NCBI GenBank assembly: GCA_900465685.1
Contig: UEGR01000014.1
Span: 253,080-317,079 of the forward strand
Length of the DNA: 64,000 nucleotides
Reading direction: 5' to 3'
Origin: Hyphomicrobiales bacterium
GTDB lineage: Bacteria > Pseudomonadota > Alphaproteobacteria > Rhizobiales > Rhizobiaceae
In this document: positions 44,084-54,056 of the stretch, piece after piece
How positions within the stretch are numbered: the first letter of the stretch is position 1
Layout: each line of letters begins with the position of its first letter
Position numbers and translations under genes: made by a program
Notes under the pieces: model-generated
What the model saw: the letters and a program-made list of their open reading frames with translations, nothing else
Database searches by the model: none
Told to the model about the DNA's origin: nothing

Positions 44084-44412
44084 GTTTTCCCCGATCCGTA
44101 GCGGCCACGGAAATCCGCTGGCCAGACTAAAACTGAGGGCGGGGAATAGGCCTCAAATGTAACAGGCTTTTCTCAATTGGTTGAAGCTTTCTTGACACTG
44201 TTGTTTATAAGATATGATAGATACATATCTATTAAGTTGAACTCTTCAAATAGCACTTATTTTTACGTGCACCCATTATTATAAAACGGCAATCTGTCGT
44301 GGCTGCACATTGGCGCCCTAAATTTTTTTCCGCCCCGCTTTCCGCCGAGAAAGACCTGCCGTAACTTTCGCCTGCAATCTGATTTGTTCTGCGCGGTTTG
44401 AAAGCAGCGTTT
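44084..44412. promoter_or_regulatory. Divergent control region between the ABC operon and urease
   Basis: 329 bp without a gene. On the plus strand, TTGACA (44192-44197) with a -10-like TGATAG (17-bp spacer) or TATGAT (15-bp spacer) forms a plausible ureD promoter. A perfect palindrome ATAGATA-CA-TATCTAT at 44217-44232 overlaps the downstream edge of that -10 and may be an operator. The 180 bp from there to ureD would be a long leader. No clear promoter for the minus-strand operon was recognised. Confidence 0.5.
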
Positions 44413-45252
44413 ATGTCCATCGATAAGGGTAATCTGGAAAAACTTGCCTCGCAGCGCGTCAATGGCGTGGGCGGACTAACCGTCCATTTCAAGGATGGGC
44501 GCTCCCGCATTTCCCGGCTTTATCAGGAAGGCGCGGCCAAAATCCGTATGCCACAGGTGGCGCATGATCCTCTGGAAGCCATCCTCATCAACACGTCCGG
44601 CGGGCTGACCGGCGGTGACCGGCTGCGCTGGGATGTGGTGTTGCAGGAAAACGCCTCCGCCGTCATCACCACGCAGGCCTGCGAACGTATTTATCGCTCG
44701 GGCGGTGGCGAGGCGCGCATCGAAACACACATCAAGGTGGCAAAAGGCACGCGTCTTGCATGGCTCCCGCAGGAGACCATTTTGTTCAACCGCTCCGTGC
44801 TCTCCCGAGAGCTGGATGTCGAGATGGATGAAGGGGCGGAAGTGCTGATGGTCGAGGCAAGTGTGTTCGGACGTCTCGCCATGGGTGAAGAAGTCGAACA
44901 GGCATCGTTCAGCGACCGCTGGCGGGTGCGGCTTGGCGGGCGTCTGGTTCATGCGGAAGAGTTCCGCCTTGGGCCTGATGTTGCCGCTGAATTGCAGGCC
45001 AGAGCGGTCGCGGATGGCGGGCTTGCCGTTGCCACGGTGCTTCTGGTTTCGGCGCAGGCCGAAAGGCAGCTGGAGGCCGTGCGCGCCATTATCGGCGAGG
45101 AAGGTGGCGCCAGCGTCTGGCAGGTCGGCGGCGCCTCGAAACTTGGCGTGCGGCTCTATGCGCCGGACAGTTATGCCTTGCGCAAGCGCCTCGCTCCTTT
45201 GCTGGCGCTGCTCAATGGAAAGGCAGGATTGCCTAAAGTTTGGTCAATTTGA
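44413..45252 (+). CDS. ureD: Urease accessory protein UreD
   Basis: A 279-residue cytoplasmic chaperone which, with UreF and UreG, loads nickel into apo-urease. It shows the UreD features [38 protein letters not shown] and the C-terminal [14 protein letters not shown]. It strongly resembles Brucella urease 1 UreD. The TTG at 44398 is less likely than ATG at 44413. It is the first gene of the urease operon, 48 bp before ureA. Confidence 0.93.
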   Translation: MSIDKGNLEKLASQRVNGVGGLTVHFKDGRSRISRLYQEGAAKIRMPQVAHDPLEAILINTSGGLTGGDRLRWDVVLQENASAVITTQACERIYRSGGGEARIETHIKVAKGTRLAWLPQETILFNRSVLSRELDVEMDEGAEVLMVEASVFGRLAMGEEVEQASFSDRWRVRLGGRLVHAEEFRLGPDVAAELQARAVADGGLAVATVLLVSAQAERQLEAVRAIIGEEGGASVWQVGGASKLGVRLYAPDSYALRKRLAPLLALLNGKAGLPKVWSI

Positions 45253-45300
45253 ATTTGCGGCCACCGGGCCGTGTTTGTTGAGAAGGTTCGGTACGAAGTC

Positions 45301-45603
45301 ATGAATTTGACGCCCAGAGAAAAAGACAAGCTGTTGATCGCCATGGCGGCGATGGTCGCCCGTCGCCGTCTGGAGCGCGGTGTGAAGCTCAATCATCCGG
45401 AAGCCATCGCGCTGATCAGCGATTTCGTCGTGGAAGGCGCGCGTGACGGGCGCACTGTGGCCGACCTGATGGAAGCGGGCGCGCATGTCATCACACGGGA
45501 ACAGGTGATGGCGGGCGTTGCCGAGATGATCCACGACATTCAGGTCGAGGCGACATTTCCGGATGGAACCAAGCTCGTCACGGTGCATGAGCCGATCCGC
45601 TGA
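45301..45603 (+). CDS. ureA: Urease gamma subunit
   Basis: A 100-residue structural subunit, full length for the gamma chain: [20 protein letters not shown], a central [12 protein letters not shown] and the C-terminal [14 protein letters not shown]. It assembles with UreB and UreC as the cytoplasmic urease. ATG at 45301; the longer frame from 45271 lacks support. It is followed by a hupE/ureJ gene that separates it from ureB. Confidence 0.97.
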   Translation: MNLTPREKDKLLIAMAAMVARRRLERGVKLNHPEAIALISDFVVEGARDGRTVADLMEAGAHVITREQVMAGVAEMIHDIQVEATFPDGTKLVTVHEPIR

Positions 45604-45634
45604 TTTTGAATTTTAATTTTTGAAAAGGTGCAAG

Positions 45635-46222
45635 ATGAAGAAGATGACGGTTCTGACGGCAGCAGGTTTTGCGCTTATCGCAAGCCCGGCTTTTGCCCAT
45701 CTCAATCCCGCCGAGCACGGCTCCTTTGCCGCCGGTTTCTCGCATCCGCTTTTCGGTACGGATCATATTCTGGAGATGGTTGCCGTCGGTCTCTGGGCGG
45801 CAATGCTGGGCGGGCGAGCACTTTTCATCGTGCCTGCGGCTTTTGTCGGCGTCATGCTGCTGGGCTTTTTGGCGGCGCTCATCGGAATGCCGCTGCCTTT
45901 CGTCGAGCCGGTGATTCTGGCTTCGGTGGTCGTGCTTGGCTTTCTCGTTGCGCTGGCCCTGCCGGTCTCGCCGGTTGTTGGTGCAGCGATTGCCGGTTTC
46001 TTCGCCTTCTTTCACGGCCATGCGCATGGCGGTGAAATCGGTGCTGCGGCCTTCTTTGATTATGCGGCGGGCTTTGCGCTGGCCACGGCTCTGCTCCACG
46101 CGGCGGGCATTGCCATCGGTCTTGGCGTCGGGCGTTTGGCTGCTGGTCCAAGCGGACGCCTCGCCTTGCGCGTCGCTGGCGGCGCTACGGCGCTTGGTGG
46201 TCTGATGTTGATGGCTGGTTGA
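45635..46222 (+). CDS. ureJ: HupE/UreJ family nickel transport-like membrane protein
   Basis: A 195-residue membrane protein with a signal-like N-terminus (cleavage near AFAH) and about six hydrophobic segments. The HupE/UreJ signature [19 protein letters not shown] is present, with a second histidine-rich segment [10 protein letters not shown] that probably binds metal. HupE/UreJ proteins take up nickel for hydrogenase or urease. Its place between ureA and ureB is common in rhizobial urease operons. AAAAGGTG precedes the ATG. Confidence 0.9.
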   Translation: MKKMTVLTAAGFALIASPAFAHLNPAEHGSFAAGFSHPLFGTDHILEMVAVGLWAAMLGGRALFIVPAAFVGVMLLGFLAALIGMPLPFVEPVILASVVVLGFLVALALPVSPVVGAAIAGFFAFFHGHAHGGEIGAAAFFDYAAGFALATALLHAAGIAIGLGVGRLAAGPSGRLALRVAGGATALGGLMLMAG

Positions 46223-46230
46223 GGTGCACC

Positions 46231-46536
46231 ATGATACCCGGCGAAATCTTCACGCTTGACGGCGACATAGAACTGAATGAGGGGCAACCCACGGTCACGA
46301 TCAAGGTCGCTAATACCGGCGACCGCCCGATCCAGGTTGGCAGCCATTATCATTTCTACGAGGCAAATGCGGCGCTGTCATTCGACCGGCAAAAAGCGCG
46401 CGGTTGCAGGCTGGATATTGCCGCTGGCACCGCTGTGCGCTTCGAACCGGGGCAGGAACGCGATGTGACGCTGGTTCCCCTCGGCGGCAAGCGCGAGGTC
46501 TACGGGTTCCGCCAGAAAATCATGGGTAAGCTTTAA
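46231..46536 (+). CDS. ureB: Urease beta subunit
   Basis: A 101-residue structural subunit with MIPGEI at the start, [34 protein letters not shown] and GGKREVYGF, all highly conserved in urease beta. GAGGTGC precedes the ATG at 46231, 8 bp after the ureJ stop. It is separate from ureA, as in other alphaproteobacteria. Confidence 0.97.
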   Translation: MIPGEIFTLDGDIELNEGQPTVTIKVANTGDRPIQVGSHYHFYEANAALSFDRQKARGCRLDIAAGTAVRFEPGQERDVTLVPLGGKREVYGFRQKIMGKL

Positions 46537-46547
46537 TTCAGAACCAA

Positions 46548-46613
46548 AGCATATCCCGAAAAGCGTGAAACGGTTTTCGGACGAGATGTGCGTCAAAACA
46601 ATCGGTTAGAGCG
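46548..46613. repeat. Short palindromic intergenic repeat between ureB and ureC
   Basis: CCGAAAA (46556-46562) pairs with TTTTCGG (46574-46580). The surrounding pattern (ATCCCGAAAAG... CGGTTTTCGG... GCGTCAAAACA... TTAGAGCG) resembles a dispersed repeat common in Rhizobiales intergenic DNA, as I recall it. It lies in the only gap over 50 bp inside the urease structural genes. Only one copy was noticed in this window. Confidence 0.55.
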
Positions 46614-46628
46614 CCGACGGAGAGTTTC

Positions 46629-48341
46629 ATGCCAGCCAAGATCAGTCGCGCCACCTATGCGCAGATGTTCGGCCCCACCACCGGCGACAAGGTCCGCCTT
46701 GCCGATACGGAACTCGTCATCGAGGTCGAGCACGATCTCACCACCTATGGCGAGGAGGTCAAATTCGGGGGCGGCAAGGTTATCCGCGACGGCATGGGCC
46801 AAAGCCAGCTTTCGCGGGCGCAAGGTTCCGTCGACACGGTCATCACCAATGCGCTCATTCTGGATCACACCGGCATCTACAAGGCCGATATCGGTCTGCG
46901 TGACGGGCGCATTGCGGGCATCGGCAAGGCGGGCAATCCCGATACGCAACCGGGCGTCACCATCATCATCGGCCCGGGCACGGAAATCATTGCTGGCGAG
47001 GGCAAGATCGTCACGGCGGGCGGTATCGACTCGCATATTCATTTCATTTCGCCGCAGCAGGTGGATGAGGCGCTGAATGCGGGCATCACTTGCATGGTGG
47101 GCGGTGGCACCGGCCCCGCACATGGCACGCTGGCCACCACCTGCACACCGGGGCCATGGCACATTGCGCGGTTGATTGAATCCTTCGACGGCATGGCGAT
47201 GAATTTCGGTGTGTTCGGCAAGGGCAATGCCTCATTGCCGGGCGCGCTGGAGGAAATGGTTCTGGCAGGGGCTTGTGGCCTCAAGCTGCATGAAGATTGG
47301 GGCACGACGCCTGCGGCAATCGACAACTGCCTGTCCGTTGCTGACCATTTCGACGTGCAGGTGGCGATCCACACCGATACGCTCAATGAAAGCGGCTTCG
47401 TGGAAGATACGCTCAATGCCTTCAAGGGGCGGACGATCCACTCCTTCCATACGGAAGGTGCGGGCGGGGGGCATGCACCGGATATTATCCGCGTCTGCCA
47501 GTATCCGAATGTTCTGCCCGCGTCGACCAATCCGACACGGCCCTATACGATCAATACGGTCGCGGAACATCTCGACATGCTGATGGTCTGCCATCACCTG
47601 TCACCGGCTATCCCCGAAGATATTGCCTTTGCGGAAAGCCGTATTCGCAAGGAAACCATCGCCGCCGAAGACATTTTGCATGATATGGGCGCTTTCTCGA
47701 TCATTTCGTCCGACAGTCAGGCCATGGGCCGCGTCGGTGAAATGATCATCCGCTGCTGGCAGACGGCGGACAAGATGAAGCGCCAGCGCGGCAGCCTGCC
47801 GGACGACAAGCCGGGCAATGACAATTACCGCGCCCGTCGCTATGTGGCGAAATATACCATCAACCCGGCCATTGCTCACGGCATGTCGCATGAGATCGGT
47901 TCGGTGGAAGTTGGAAAACGCGCCGATCTGGTCTTGTGGAATCCGGCGTTCTTTGGCGTCAAACCGGATTTGGTGTTGCTGGGCGGCTGGATCGCGACGG
48001 CGCCGATGGGCGACCCGAACGGTTCTATCCCGACACCGCAGCCGATGCATTACCGGCCCATGTTCGGCTCCTTTGGTAAAGCGCGCACCAACACCTCGAT
48101 CACCTTCGTTTCGCAGGCGGCAATCGATGGCGGTCTGCGTGAGAGGCTCGGCGTGGAGAAGCACATGGCGGCGGTCGTCAACACGCGGAGTGGCATCGGC
48201 AAGCAGTCGATGATCCTCAACAATGCCATGCCGCAAATGGAAGTTGACCCGGAAACCTATGAAGTGCGCGCCGATGGCGAACTTTTGACATGCGAACCGG
48301 TGGACGTAGTGCCGATGGCACAGCGTTATTTCCTGTTCTGA
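46629..48341 (+). CDS. ureC: Urease alpha subunit (catalytic)
   Basis: A 570-residue catalytic subunit hydrolysing urea to ammonia and carbamate. All nickel ligands are present: H136 and H138 (SHIHF), carbamylated K219 ([10 protein letters not shown]), H248, H274 and D362. The active-site flap has C321 and catalytic H322 (MVCHHLSP). Every position is offset by two from the Klebsiella numbering, as expected from the N-terminus. It is full length, and no inactivating change is seen. Confidence 0.98.
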   Translation: MPAKISRATYAQMFGPTTGDKVRLADTELVIEVEHDLTTYGEEVKFGGGKVIRDGMGQSQLSRAQGSVDTVITNALILDHTGIYKADIGLRDGRIAGIGKAGNPDTQPGVTIIIGPGTEIIAGEGKIVTAGGIDSHIHFISPQQVDEALNAGITCMVGGGTGPAHGTLATTCTPGPWHIARLIESFDGMAMNFGVFGKGNASLPGALEEMVLAGACGLKLHEDWGTTPAAIDNCLSVADHFDVQVAIHTDTLNESGFVEDTLNAFKGRTIHSFHTEGAGGGHAPDIIRVCQYPNVLPASTNPTRPYTINTVAEHLDMLMVCHHLSPAIPEDIAFAESRIRKETIAAEDILHDMGAFSIISSDSQAMGRVGEMIIRCWQTADKMKRQRGSLPDDKPGNDNYRARRYVAKYTINPAIAHGMSHEIGSVEVGKRADLVLWNPAFFGVKPDLVLLGGWIATAPMGDPNGSIPTPQPMHYRPMFGSFGKARTNTSITFVSQAAIDGGLRERLGVEKHMAAVVNTRSGIGKQSMILNNAMPQMEVDPETYEVRADGELLTCEPVDVVPMAQRYFLF

Positions 48342-48356
48342 GAATTGAGGTAGAGA

Positions 48357-48875
48357 ATGTTTCGTGCAGTAGACATCATCCGCGCACATGAAGTGATCGA
48401 CGCCGTTCCGGCGGCTCATGCCGTGCTGGAGCGTGACGAACGCCATCTGCGCCGCAAGGCAATTACGCTCGACACGGGAGAGAAGGTGCTTGCCGATTTT
48501 GCCGATCCGGTGGTGCTGGAACATGGCGACCGGCTTGTTCTGGACGACGGGCGTGAGATTGAAATCCGCGCTGCCAGCGAGGCACTTTACGAAATCCACG
48601 GGCGCGACCAGCTGCATATTGCCGAGCTTGCATGGCATATCGGCAATCGCCATCTGGCGGCGCAGATCGAAACAGACCGCATCTTCATTCTGCGTGATCA
48701 TGTCATCAAGGCGATGCTGGAAGGGCTGGGCGCAACCGTGACCGACGTGGTCGCGATTTTCAGCCCGTTGCGCGGAGCCTATTCGGGCGGCCATGCGCAA
48801 CATGACCACGATCATGATCACGGGCACCATCACCACACGCACGACCATGACCATCACAACCACCATCACGACTGA
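48357..48875 (+). CDS. ureE: Urease accessory protein UreE with histidine-rich tail
   Basis: A 172-residue nickel metallochaperone delivering nickel to the UreDFG complex. It has the N-terminal peptide-binding domain and the C-terminal metal domain with WHIGNRHL and [15 protein letters not shown]. The last ~28 residues contain 16 histidines, a nickel-binding tail like that of Klebsiella UreE. The DNA for this tail also encodes the start of ureF in another frame. Confidence 0.94.
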   Translation: MFRAVDIIRAHEVIDAVPAAHAVLERDERHLRRKAITLDTGEKVLADFADPVVLEHGDRLVLDDGREIEIRAASEALYEIHGRDQLHIAELAWHIGNRHLAAQIETDRIFILRDHVIKAMLEGLGATVTDVVAIFSPLRGAYSGGHAQHDHDHDHGHHHHTHDHDHHNHHHD

Positions 48876-49533
48876 TCCCAACACCGCTCTTCTGCGGTTG
48901 ATGGCGTGGCTGTCGCCGGTCTTTCCGGTCGGCTCCTTCAGCTATAGCCATGGGCTGGAGCGGGCGGTGCATGACGGCTTCGTCACCGATGCGACAGGGC
49001 TGAAGGACTGGCTGCGCTGGCTCGTCACACGCGGGTCCGGCTGGAACGATGCGGTCCTGTGCGCGGCAAGCTGGCAACGGGCAATGGCGGGTGAGGATTT
49101 GCGCGACGTGGCCGATCTGGCGGAAGCACTGGCAGGTTCGCGTGAGCGGCATATGGAAACCATGCTGCAGGGCGGGGCATTCCTGACCGCTGCGCGCAGT
49201 TGGTCTTCGCCAGTCTTTGATCAGTTGCCGGGCGACTGTGCTTATCCGGTGGCCGTCGGCGCAGTGGCAGGGGCGCATGGCGTTCCGCTCGGCTCAACAC
49301 TTGCGGCTTTCTTGCAGGCTTTCTGCATCAACATGTTGCAGGCGTCGATCCGCCTTTCGGTCACGGGGCAAAGCGGCGTCACGACCACCATGGCCGCACT
49401 GGAAAACACGCTGGCAGAAACCGCCATGCGCGCCGGACAATCCAGTCTGGATGACCTTGGTTCGGCGACTTTCATCGCCGACATCATGGCCATGAAACAC
49501 GAAACACAGCATTCGAGGCTTTTTCGCTCATGA
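48847..49533 (+). CDS. ureF: Urease accessory protein UreF
   Basis: A 228-residue accessory protein, a partner of UreD and UreG in nickel insertion. It has [18 protein letters not shown], typical of UreF, and the helical C-terminal half. The frame is open from 48793, but everything before 48847 is the ureE histidine tail read out of frame. ATG at 48847 ([11 protein letters not shown]) is the most likely start, giving a 29-bp overlap with ureE. No clear Shine-Dalgarno sequence is present, so translation may depend on ureE. It overlaps ureG by ATGA. Confidence 0.9.
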   Translation: MTITTTITTDPNTALLRLMAWLSPVFPVGSFSYSHGLERAVHDGFVTDATGLKDWLRWLVTRGSGWNDAVLCAASWQRAMAGEDLRDVADLAEALAGSRERHMETMLQGGAFLTAARSWSSPVFDQLPGDCAYPVAVGAVAGAHGVPLGSTLAAFLQAFCINMLQASIRLSVTGQSGVTTTMAALENTLAETAMRAGQSSLDDLGSATFIADIMAMKHETQHSRLFRS

Positions 49534-50156
49534 CACAGAAGAATGGACCGCTCAGGATTGGTATCGGCGGGCCGGTCGGCTCCGGCAAGACGACGCTGAC
49601 CGAAAAGCTCTGCAAGGCGCTGCGCGACACATATTCGGTCGCTGTCATCACCAACGATATTTATACGCAGGAAGACGCCTATATTCTGGCGCGCCATCAG
49701 GCCTTGTCGGAAGACCGCATCATGGGCGTGGAAACCGGCGGCTGCCCGCATACGGCGATCCGTGAGGATGCGTCGATCAATCTTCAGGCAATTGCCGAGA
49801 TGAACCGGCGCTTTCCCGATCTGGATATCGTGTTTATCGAATCCGGCGGGGATAATCTCGCAGCCACCTTCTCGCCCGATCTCGCCGATCTGACGCTCTA
49901 TGTCATCTCCGTCTGTCAGGGCGAGGAAATTCCCCGCAAGGGTGGACCGGGTATCACGCGGTCGGACTTTCTGGTCATCAACAAGAGCGATCTTGCGCCT
50001 TATGTGCGGGTCGATCTTGAGGTGATGGAAAGCGATGCAGCGCGCATGCGTGGCAAGCGCCCGTTTGGTTTCACCGATCTGCATCGCGGTCAGGGCGTGC
50101 AGGAGGTGATCGACTTCATCGTCGAAAACGGCGGTCTGGATATCCGCGCCGCCTGA
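49530..50156 (+). CDS. ureG: Urease accessory GTPase UreG
   Basis: A 208-residue GTPase that couples GTP hydrolysis to nickel delivery. P-loop GPVGSGKTT (14-22), the metal-binding CPH motif in GGCPHT, the IESGGDNLA switch and the guanine-specificity NKSD are all present. It starts inside the ureF stop (ATGA) and is the last gene of the operon. Confidence 0.97.
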   Translation: MTQKNGPLRIGIGGPVGSGKTTLTEKLCKALRDTYSVAVITNDIYTQEDAYILARHQALSEDRIMGVETGGCPHTAIREDASINLQAIAEMNRRFPDLDIVFIESGGDNLAATFSPDLADLTLYVISVCQGEEIPRKGGPGITRSDFLVINKSDLAPYVRVDLEVMESDAARMRGKRPFGFTDLHRGQGVQEVIDFIVENGGLDIRAA

Positions 50157-50164
50157 GAGGCGGC
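50148..50164. terminator. Terminator-like hairpin at the end of the urease operon
   Basis: GCCGCC (50148-50153) and GGCGGC (50159-50164) pair around TGAGA, which includes the ureG stop. The sequence GTTTCGTTATAT follows on the plus strand. The convergent Na/Pi cotransporter gene ends 6 bp later. Confidence 0.65.
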
Positions 50165-50170
50165 GTTTCG

Positions 50171-52036
50171 TTATATCTGAACCAGCGGCGTATCTTCCTC
50201 GAAGAAGCCGGAAAGATTGTGCAGCGGATCGTTCAGCGACCGCTTACGGATGGTCAACAGCGTGTTGAGACCGTTTGCGATGCGTCTGGCATAGCCAAGA
50301 TCGTTGAGAAGCGAGCTGAGCTGCAAGCCGCTGACTTTCTCCTGCCGGTTCGCCTCGAACAGCTTTGCGCCGAAGTCTCGCTCGAAGTCTTTGACCTTCT
50401 CGATGAAAGCCTGCTGGTGGGCGTCCCATTTGTCGCTGGCGGCATCGGCGCGGCTCAGCACGCGGACCTCATGCAGCACATTGACCAGATGTTCACGCAG
50501 CTCCACATAGGCGTCCCGTGCCGGTGAATTGGTCTGCCGGAGATAGAAGCCGAGATTCTTCTGGAGATGCTTGGCGTCCTTGACCATTTCCGCCATTTGC
50601 AGCGCGATGACCTGACCGGTCATCAAGAAATTCTGCTGGTCCGCGTTGTTCCCGGGATCGACCTTGCCGATGAAGCTCAATATGTCGCCATAGACGCCCT
50701 TGATATAGAGCCGATAGAGCAGATCGGCATCGACATAATCGACGTCGGGGGCGGCGCGCATGATGGCCTCATCATGCTTGGCGCGATTGATTTCGCTGAC
50801 CGGCAGGTAAAGCGCGTGGCAGATCACTTCGACACTCAGACGCCCAAGATGCTGCAATTCATGCACAAGAGCCTGCGCAGCCGTTTCGGGTGAACTGAGC
50901 GCCGACTTGTCGAGATAACGGGCGCGCAGCGCGTTTTCAGGAAGATCAGGCGAGCCTGCCGGAATGAGAACACGCGGCTCCGGTCTGTCCGGCAGCACGC
51001 GTTCCAGAAAGCGTGTGAACGGGACCAGAGCGGGCCAGAAGATCAGCACGCCCAGAATGTTGAACTCGCTGTTGAAGATCGCGAGCTGGATCAACTGATT
51101 GTCACCGACCCCCATTGCCTGCGAAAGCCATACCGCAAGGCGAACCAGCATTCCCATCAGGATCAGCGAAATGCAGGCGGTGACGACATTGAAAATCACA
51201 TGCGCCAGCGCAAGCCGCTGACCGCTGCGATTGCCGCCGAGCGCTCCGGCAACGCCGGTGGTGACGCTGCTGCCGACATTGGCCCCGATGGCGATTGCCG
51301 CGGATTGCCAGAGATCGACCTGTCCGAGACCCAGCGCTGCAAGTGTCAGCATCAAAGTCGCATGGGTTGATTGCAGCAGCAGGGTCAGCACAAGGCCAAT
51401 GCCCGCAAAGATGACCTGACCAAGCCAGCCGTCGATCTTGTATTGGGCGAGATCGAAATTCTCGGTGACGACGGAAAAGCCCTGCTTGATGCCGTCAATG
51501 CCGAGGAAAATGAAGGCGATACCGAGCAGAATGCGCCCGATGGCCTTGATCTTCGGCCCGAAGAAACTTGCCAACACGCCGAACACCATCAGCGGTAGCG
51601 CCAGCGACGACAGGCTGAAATTTTGTCCGGCCAACGACAGCAGCCATATGCCGGTTGCGGAGCCCAAATTTGCGCCGAAGATGATGGATATGCCTGCCGC
51701 CAGTGAAATGAGGCCGGTGGTAATGAAGGCGATGGTCATCAGCGAGACAAGCGTGCTCGATTGCATCACCGTTGCGCCGACCAGCCCGACCAGCAGACTT
51801 TTCCACGAGGTGGAGGTGCCGCGCGCCAGCATGCGTTCCAAGGCACTGCCCGCCAGATTGCGCAGGCCTTCTTCAAGGCACTGCATGCCGAACAGGAAAA
51901 TCGCCAGTCCGGCGCAGAGTGTCAGCCAGCTTTCATTGAGCCAAAAACTATAGCCGAGGATGGCAATCAGTATCAGGCCAAGAAAGCGCGCTGCCTTCTG
52001 GCTCACCCCATTTTCCGACGACACGAGAGCTGCCAT
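50171..52036 (-). CDS. Na/Pi cotransporter family protein
   Basis: A 621-residue inner-membrane protein with two Na/Pi cotransporter (NptA/PF02690-type) repeats, marked by GATVMQSSTLVSLMTIAF and LLLQSTHATLMLTLAALG, and the glycine-rich GANLGSA and GANVGSS segments. The C-terminal ~250 residues are soluble and helical, like PhoU domains. Expected to import phosphate with sodium. It is convergent with urease and divergent from a MarR gene, with no evident functional tie. Confidence 0.88.
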   Translation of the reverse strand: MAALVSSENGVSQKAARFLGLILIAILGYSFWLNESWLTLCAGLAIFLFGMQCLEEGLRNLAGSALERMLARGTSTSWKSLLVGLVGATVMQSSTLVSLMTIAFITTGLISLAAGISIIFGANLGSATGIWLLSLAGQNFSLSSLALPLMVFGVLASFFGPKIKAIGRILLGIAFIFLGIDGIKQGFSVVTENFDLAQYKIDGWLGQVIFAGIGLVLTLLLQSTHATLMLTLAALGLGQVDLWQSAAIAIGANVGSSVTTGVAGALGGNRSGQRLALAHVIFNVVTACISLILMGMLVRLAVWLSQAMGVGDNQLIQLAIFNSEFNILGVLIFWPALVPFTRFLERVLPDRPEPRVLIPAGSPDLPENALRARYLDKSALSSPETAAQALVHELQHLGRLSVEVICHALYLPVSEINRAKHDEAIMRAAPDVDYVDADLLYRLYIKGVYGDILSFIGKVDPGNNADQQNFLMTGQVIALQMAEMVKDAKHLQKNLGFYLRQTNSPARDAYVELREHLVNVLHEVRVLSRADAASDKWDAHQQAFIEKVKDFERDFGAKLFEANRQEKVSGLQLSSLLNDLGYARRIANGLNTLLTIRKRSLNDPLHNLSGFFEEDTPLVQI

Positions 52037-52218
52037 GGTTGCTGTCTTGTTTCCTTCGTGCGGGAGGATGTTTCCGTATTGCAGCCCGTCGGTCGGATTT
52101 TCGCGCCTGCGGGTGAAGTATAGGTTGATGATAAGCAGCTCGCTCCGAAAGCGCTATCTGGAAATTTCGGTCAGAAAGTTTCTATGGGAGAATTCCCAAT
52201 GCGAAATTCGTTTCAACT

Positions 52219-52250
52219 GAATTAATTTGAATTGCAAATCAAATTAATTC
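52219..52250. promoter_or_regulatory. Perfect inverted repeat, probable operator of the MarR-FUSC pair
   Basis: GAATTAATTTGA (52219-52230) and TCAAATTAATTC (52239-52250) are exact inverse complements separated by ATTGCAAA. It ends 16 bp before the MarR start, the usual place for an autorepressing MarR site. Confidence 0.7.
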
Positions 52251-52266
52251 GTGCTTTATTGCACTC

Positions 52267-52740
52267 ATGCAATCCAATTCGTCTTCCCCTCGATCCCAGT
52301 TCGGGATCCGCTTTTCGTTGCTTGCCCGGCGCTGGCGGCGTGCGCTTGACGCGCGCCTTGCCGAAGCGGGGCTGTCCGACGCCACCTGGGTGCCGCTGAT
52401 CCATCTTCAGGCGACGGGCGGCGGCGTGACGCAGAAGGAACTCGCCGCGCTGGTCGGCATCGACGGGTCAAGCCTTGTGCGGCTTCTCGACATTTTGAGT
52501 CGTCAGGAGCTGGTCGAGCGTCGGGTCGATGAAAACGACAATCGCGCGCGGCTAATCTTTCTCACGCCGAAGGGAGAGCAGCGCGTGACCGAAATCCGGC
52601 GTGAGCTGGCCAAGGGCGAAGAAGACATGCTGGCGGATATTTCCGATGCGGATCTGGCCGCCATGCTTGACCATTTTGACTCTATCGAACAGCGCCTTGC
52701 GGCCAACCAGCTGAGACGCTCACAGGAAACCGGAGAATGA
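52267..52740 (+). CDS. MarR family transcriptional regulator
   Basis: A 157-residue winged-helix regulator with WVPLIHLQATGGGVTQKELAALVGIDGSSLVRLLDILSRQELVERRVDENDNRARLIFLTPKG. It overlaps the FUSC gene by ATGA, so regulator and pump are translated together. MarR proteins paired with FUSC pumps commonly repress them until an aromatic acid or similar toxic compound binds. Confidence 0.9.
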   Translation: MQSNSSSPRSQFGIRFSLLARRWRRALDARLAEAGLSDATWVPLIHLQATGGGVTQKELAALVGIDGSSLVRLLDILSRQELVERRVDENDNRARLIFLTPKGEQRVTEIRRELAKGEEDMLADISDADLAAMLDHFDSIEQRLAANQLRRSQETGE

Positions 52741-53858
52741 GCACCGAAACCTCGTTGACGACGTCGGCCCGCAGGCTGGACGCCGCGCGCCAGCTTTTGA
52801 AGCCGCAGCAGTTTCAGGAGAGCGTCGCGCTTTCACAGCAGCCTTCCATTCGCAATTCGTCGCTTGCGGGCTTTCAATCGGCGGCCACGGCGGTCATCGC
52901 CTTGCCGCTTATCTATCTTTCGCCCTGGTCGCATCTGATCGGTTTTGCTTCGCTTGGCACTCTGGTTGCTTTGTTTGGACGTTTCGCACCGCAGGCACGC
53001 CGCAACCATGTCGTGCTTCTTTGCGCGATCTGTCAGACGCTGGCCGTGCTCAGCATGTCGCTTGTCGCTGCAGCGGGTGCGCCGCTGGCCTTGCAGCTTA
53101 TGCTGCTGGCTGTCCTGTGCGGTGTCTTTTGTTTCGTGACAACGACCGGAAATTTCGGCCCTCCCGGAGCGTTGATCTTCATATTCGCTGCCGGCGCATC
53201 GATGAGCCAATCTGTTACATTGCAGCAGACGATGGAACGCACGACTGCTACTGCGCTTGTCGCGTTGCTGGCCTGCGTGATCTGTATGCTGACGGAGTAT
53301 TTCCGTCATAAGGCCAGCCCGGAAAAGCCTTTCCCTGCCGAACCGTTGCGGCCAGTCCGTCACCGGCTGATAGCCGCCGCGCGCGTTGCTTTCGGCGCGG
53401 GCGTGGCAGCGTTTGTCGTCTACGCCATGGGTGTCGCTCATCCAGCCTGGGCGGCGATGGGTGCTGTTGCCGTAATGCAGGGCGCGCATTTGCATATCAA
53501 TATGAGCCGCGCCTTGCAGCGCATGGTCGGCACGCTTCTGGGCGCTGTCGTTGCCTGGATGATCCTAACGCATGCTCCGTCCATATGGACGCTGATTGCG
53601 ATACTGGCGTTCCTGCAATTCGCAACAGAGGTGATCATTGGCTCCAATTATGCGCTGGGGCAAATCCTGGTCACGCCGATGGCGCTGCTGATGACCTATA
53701 TCGCCGCGCCCGGCTTGAACGGGGTCGATATGGTGTCGGAACGGGTGCTGGACACATTGCTCGGTGCGGGTATCGGCATTGTCTTTGCCGTGCTGTTTTC
53801 AACGCAGGACGATCGGGCCTATCTCGCCGAACATCATATAAAAAGAACGCAGCGCTGA
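52737..53858 (+). CDS. FUSC family membrane protein, putative aromatic acid efflux
   Basis: A 373-residue inner-membrane protein with about ten hydrophobic segments in two blocks, typical of the fusaric acid resistance/AaeB-like (FUSC) family. The second block includes VAHPAWAAMGAVAVMQGAHLHINMSRALQRMVGTLLGAVVAW, matching the FUSC repeat. It is shorter than AaeB and lacks the large soluble domain. Likely exports an aromatic or organic acid under control of the MarR protein. Confidence 0.82.
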   Translation: MSTETSLTTSARRLDAARQLLKPQQFQESVALSQQPSIRNSSLAGFQSAATAVIALPLIYLSPWSHLIGFASLGTLVALFGRFAPQARRNHVVLLCAICQTLAVLSMSLVAAAGAPLALQLMLLAVLCGVFCFVTTTGNFGPPGALIFIFAAGASMSQSVTLQQTMERTTATALVALLACVICMLTEYFRHKASPEKPFPAEPLRPVRHRLIAAARVAFGAGVAAFVVYAMGVAHPAWAAMGAVAVMQGAHLHINMSRALQRMVGTLLGAVVAWMILTHAPSIWTLIAILAFLQFATEVIIGSNYALGQILVTPMALLMTYIAAPGLNGVDMVSERVLDTLLGAGIGIVFAVLFSTQDDRAYLAEHHIKRTQR

Positions 53859-53871
53859 TTGGACTGCGTTC
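53845..53871 (+). terminator. Hairpin at the end of the FUSC gene
   Basis: GAACGCAG (53845-53852) and CTGCGTTC (53864-53871) pair perfectly with an 11-base loop that contains the FUSC stop codon. No T run follows, so termination is uncertain. Confidence 0.45.
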
Positions 53872-54056
53872 ATTCCCTCCAGATTATGCGCCTCGTCGGT
53901 TGAAGCGGATTAATTCCATTCATTTTATAGAAAATAGAAAATGCTTTCCCTATTCGGGGTGAGAAGGCAGTCGTCGGCTTTGAACGCCGCTGCATAGCGT
54001 GACAACATTTCGTTACGTCTGGTCCGGGCGACCGGAGGGACAAAGACCGTAATGAA

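Noticed and set aside
42434..44101. 555-codon open frame antisense to the family 5 binding protein
   Set aside because: The minus-strand gene has a signal peptide and clear family motifs; the plus-strand frame has none.
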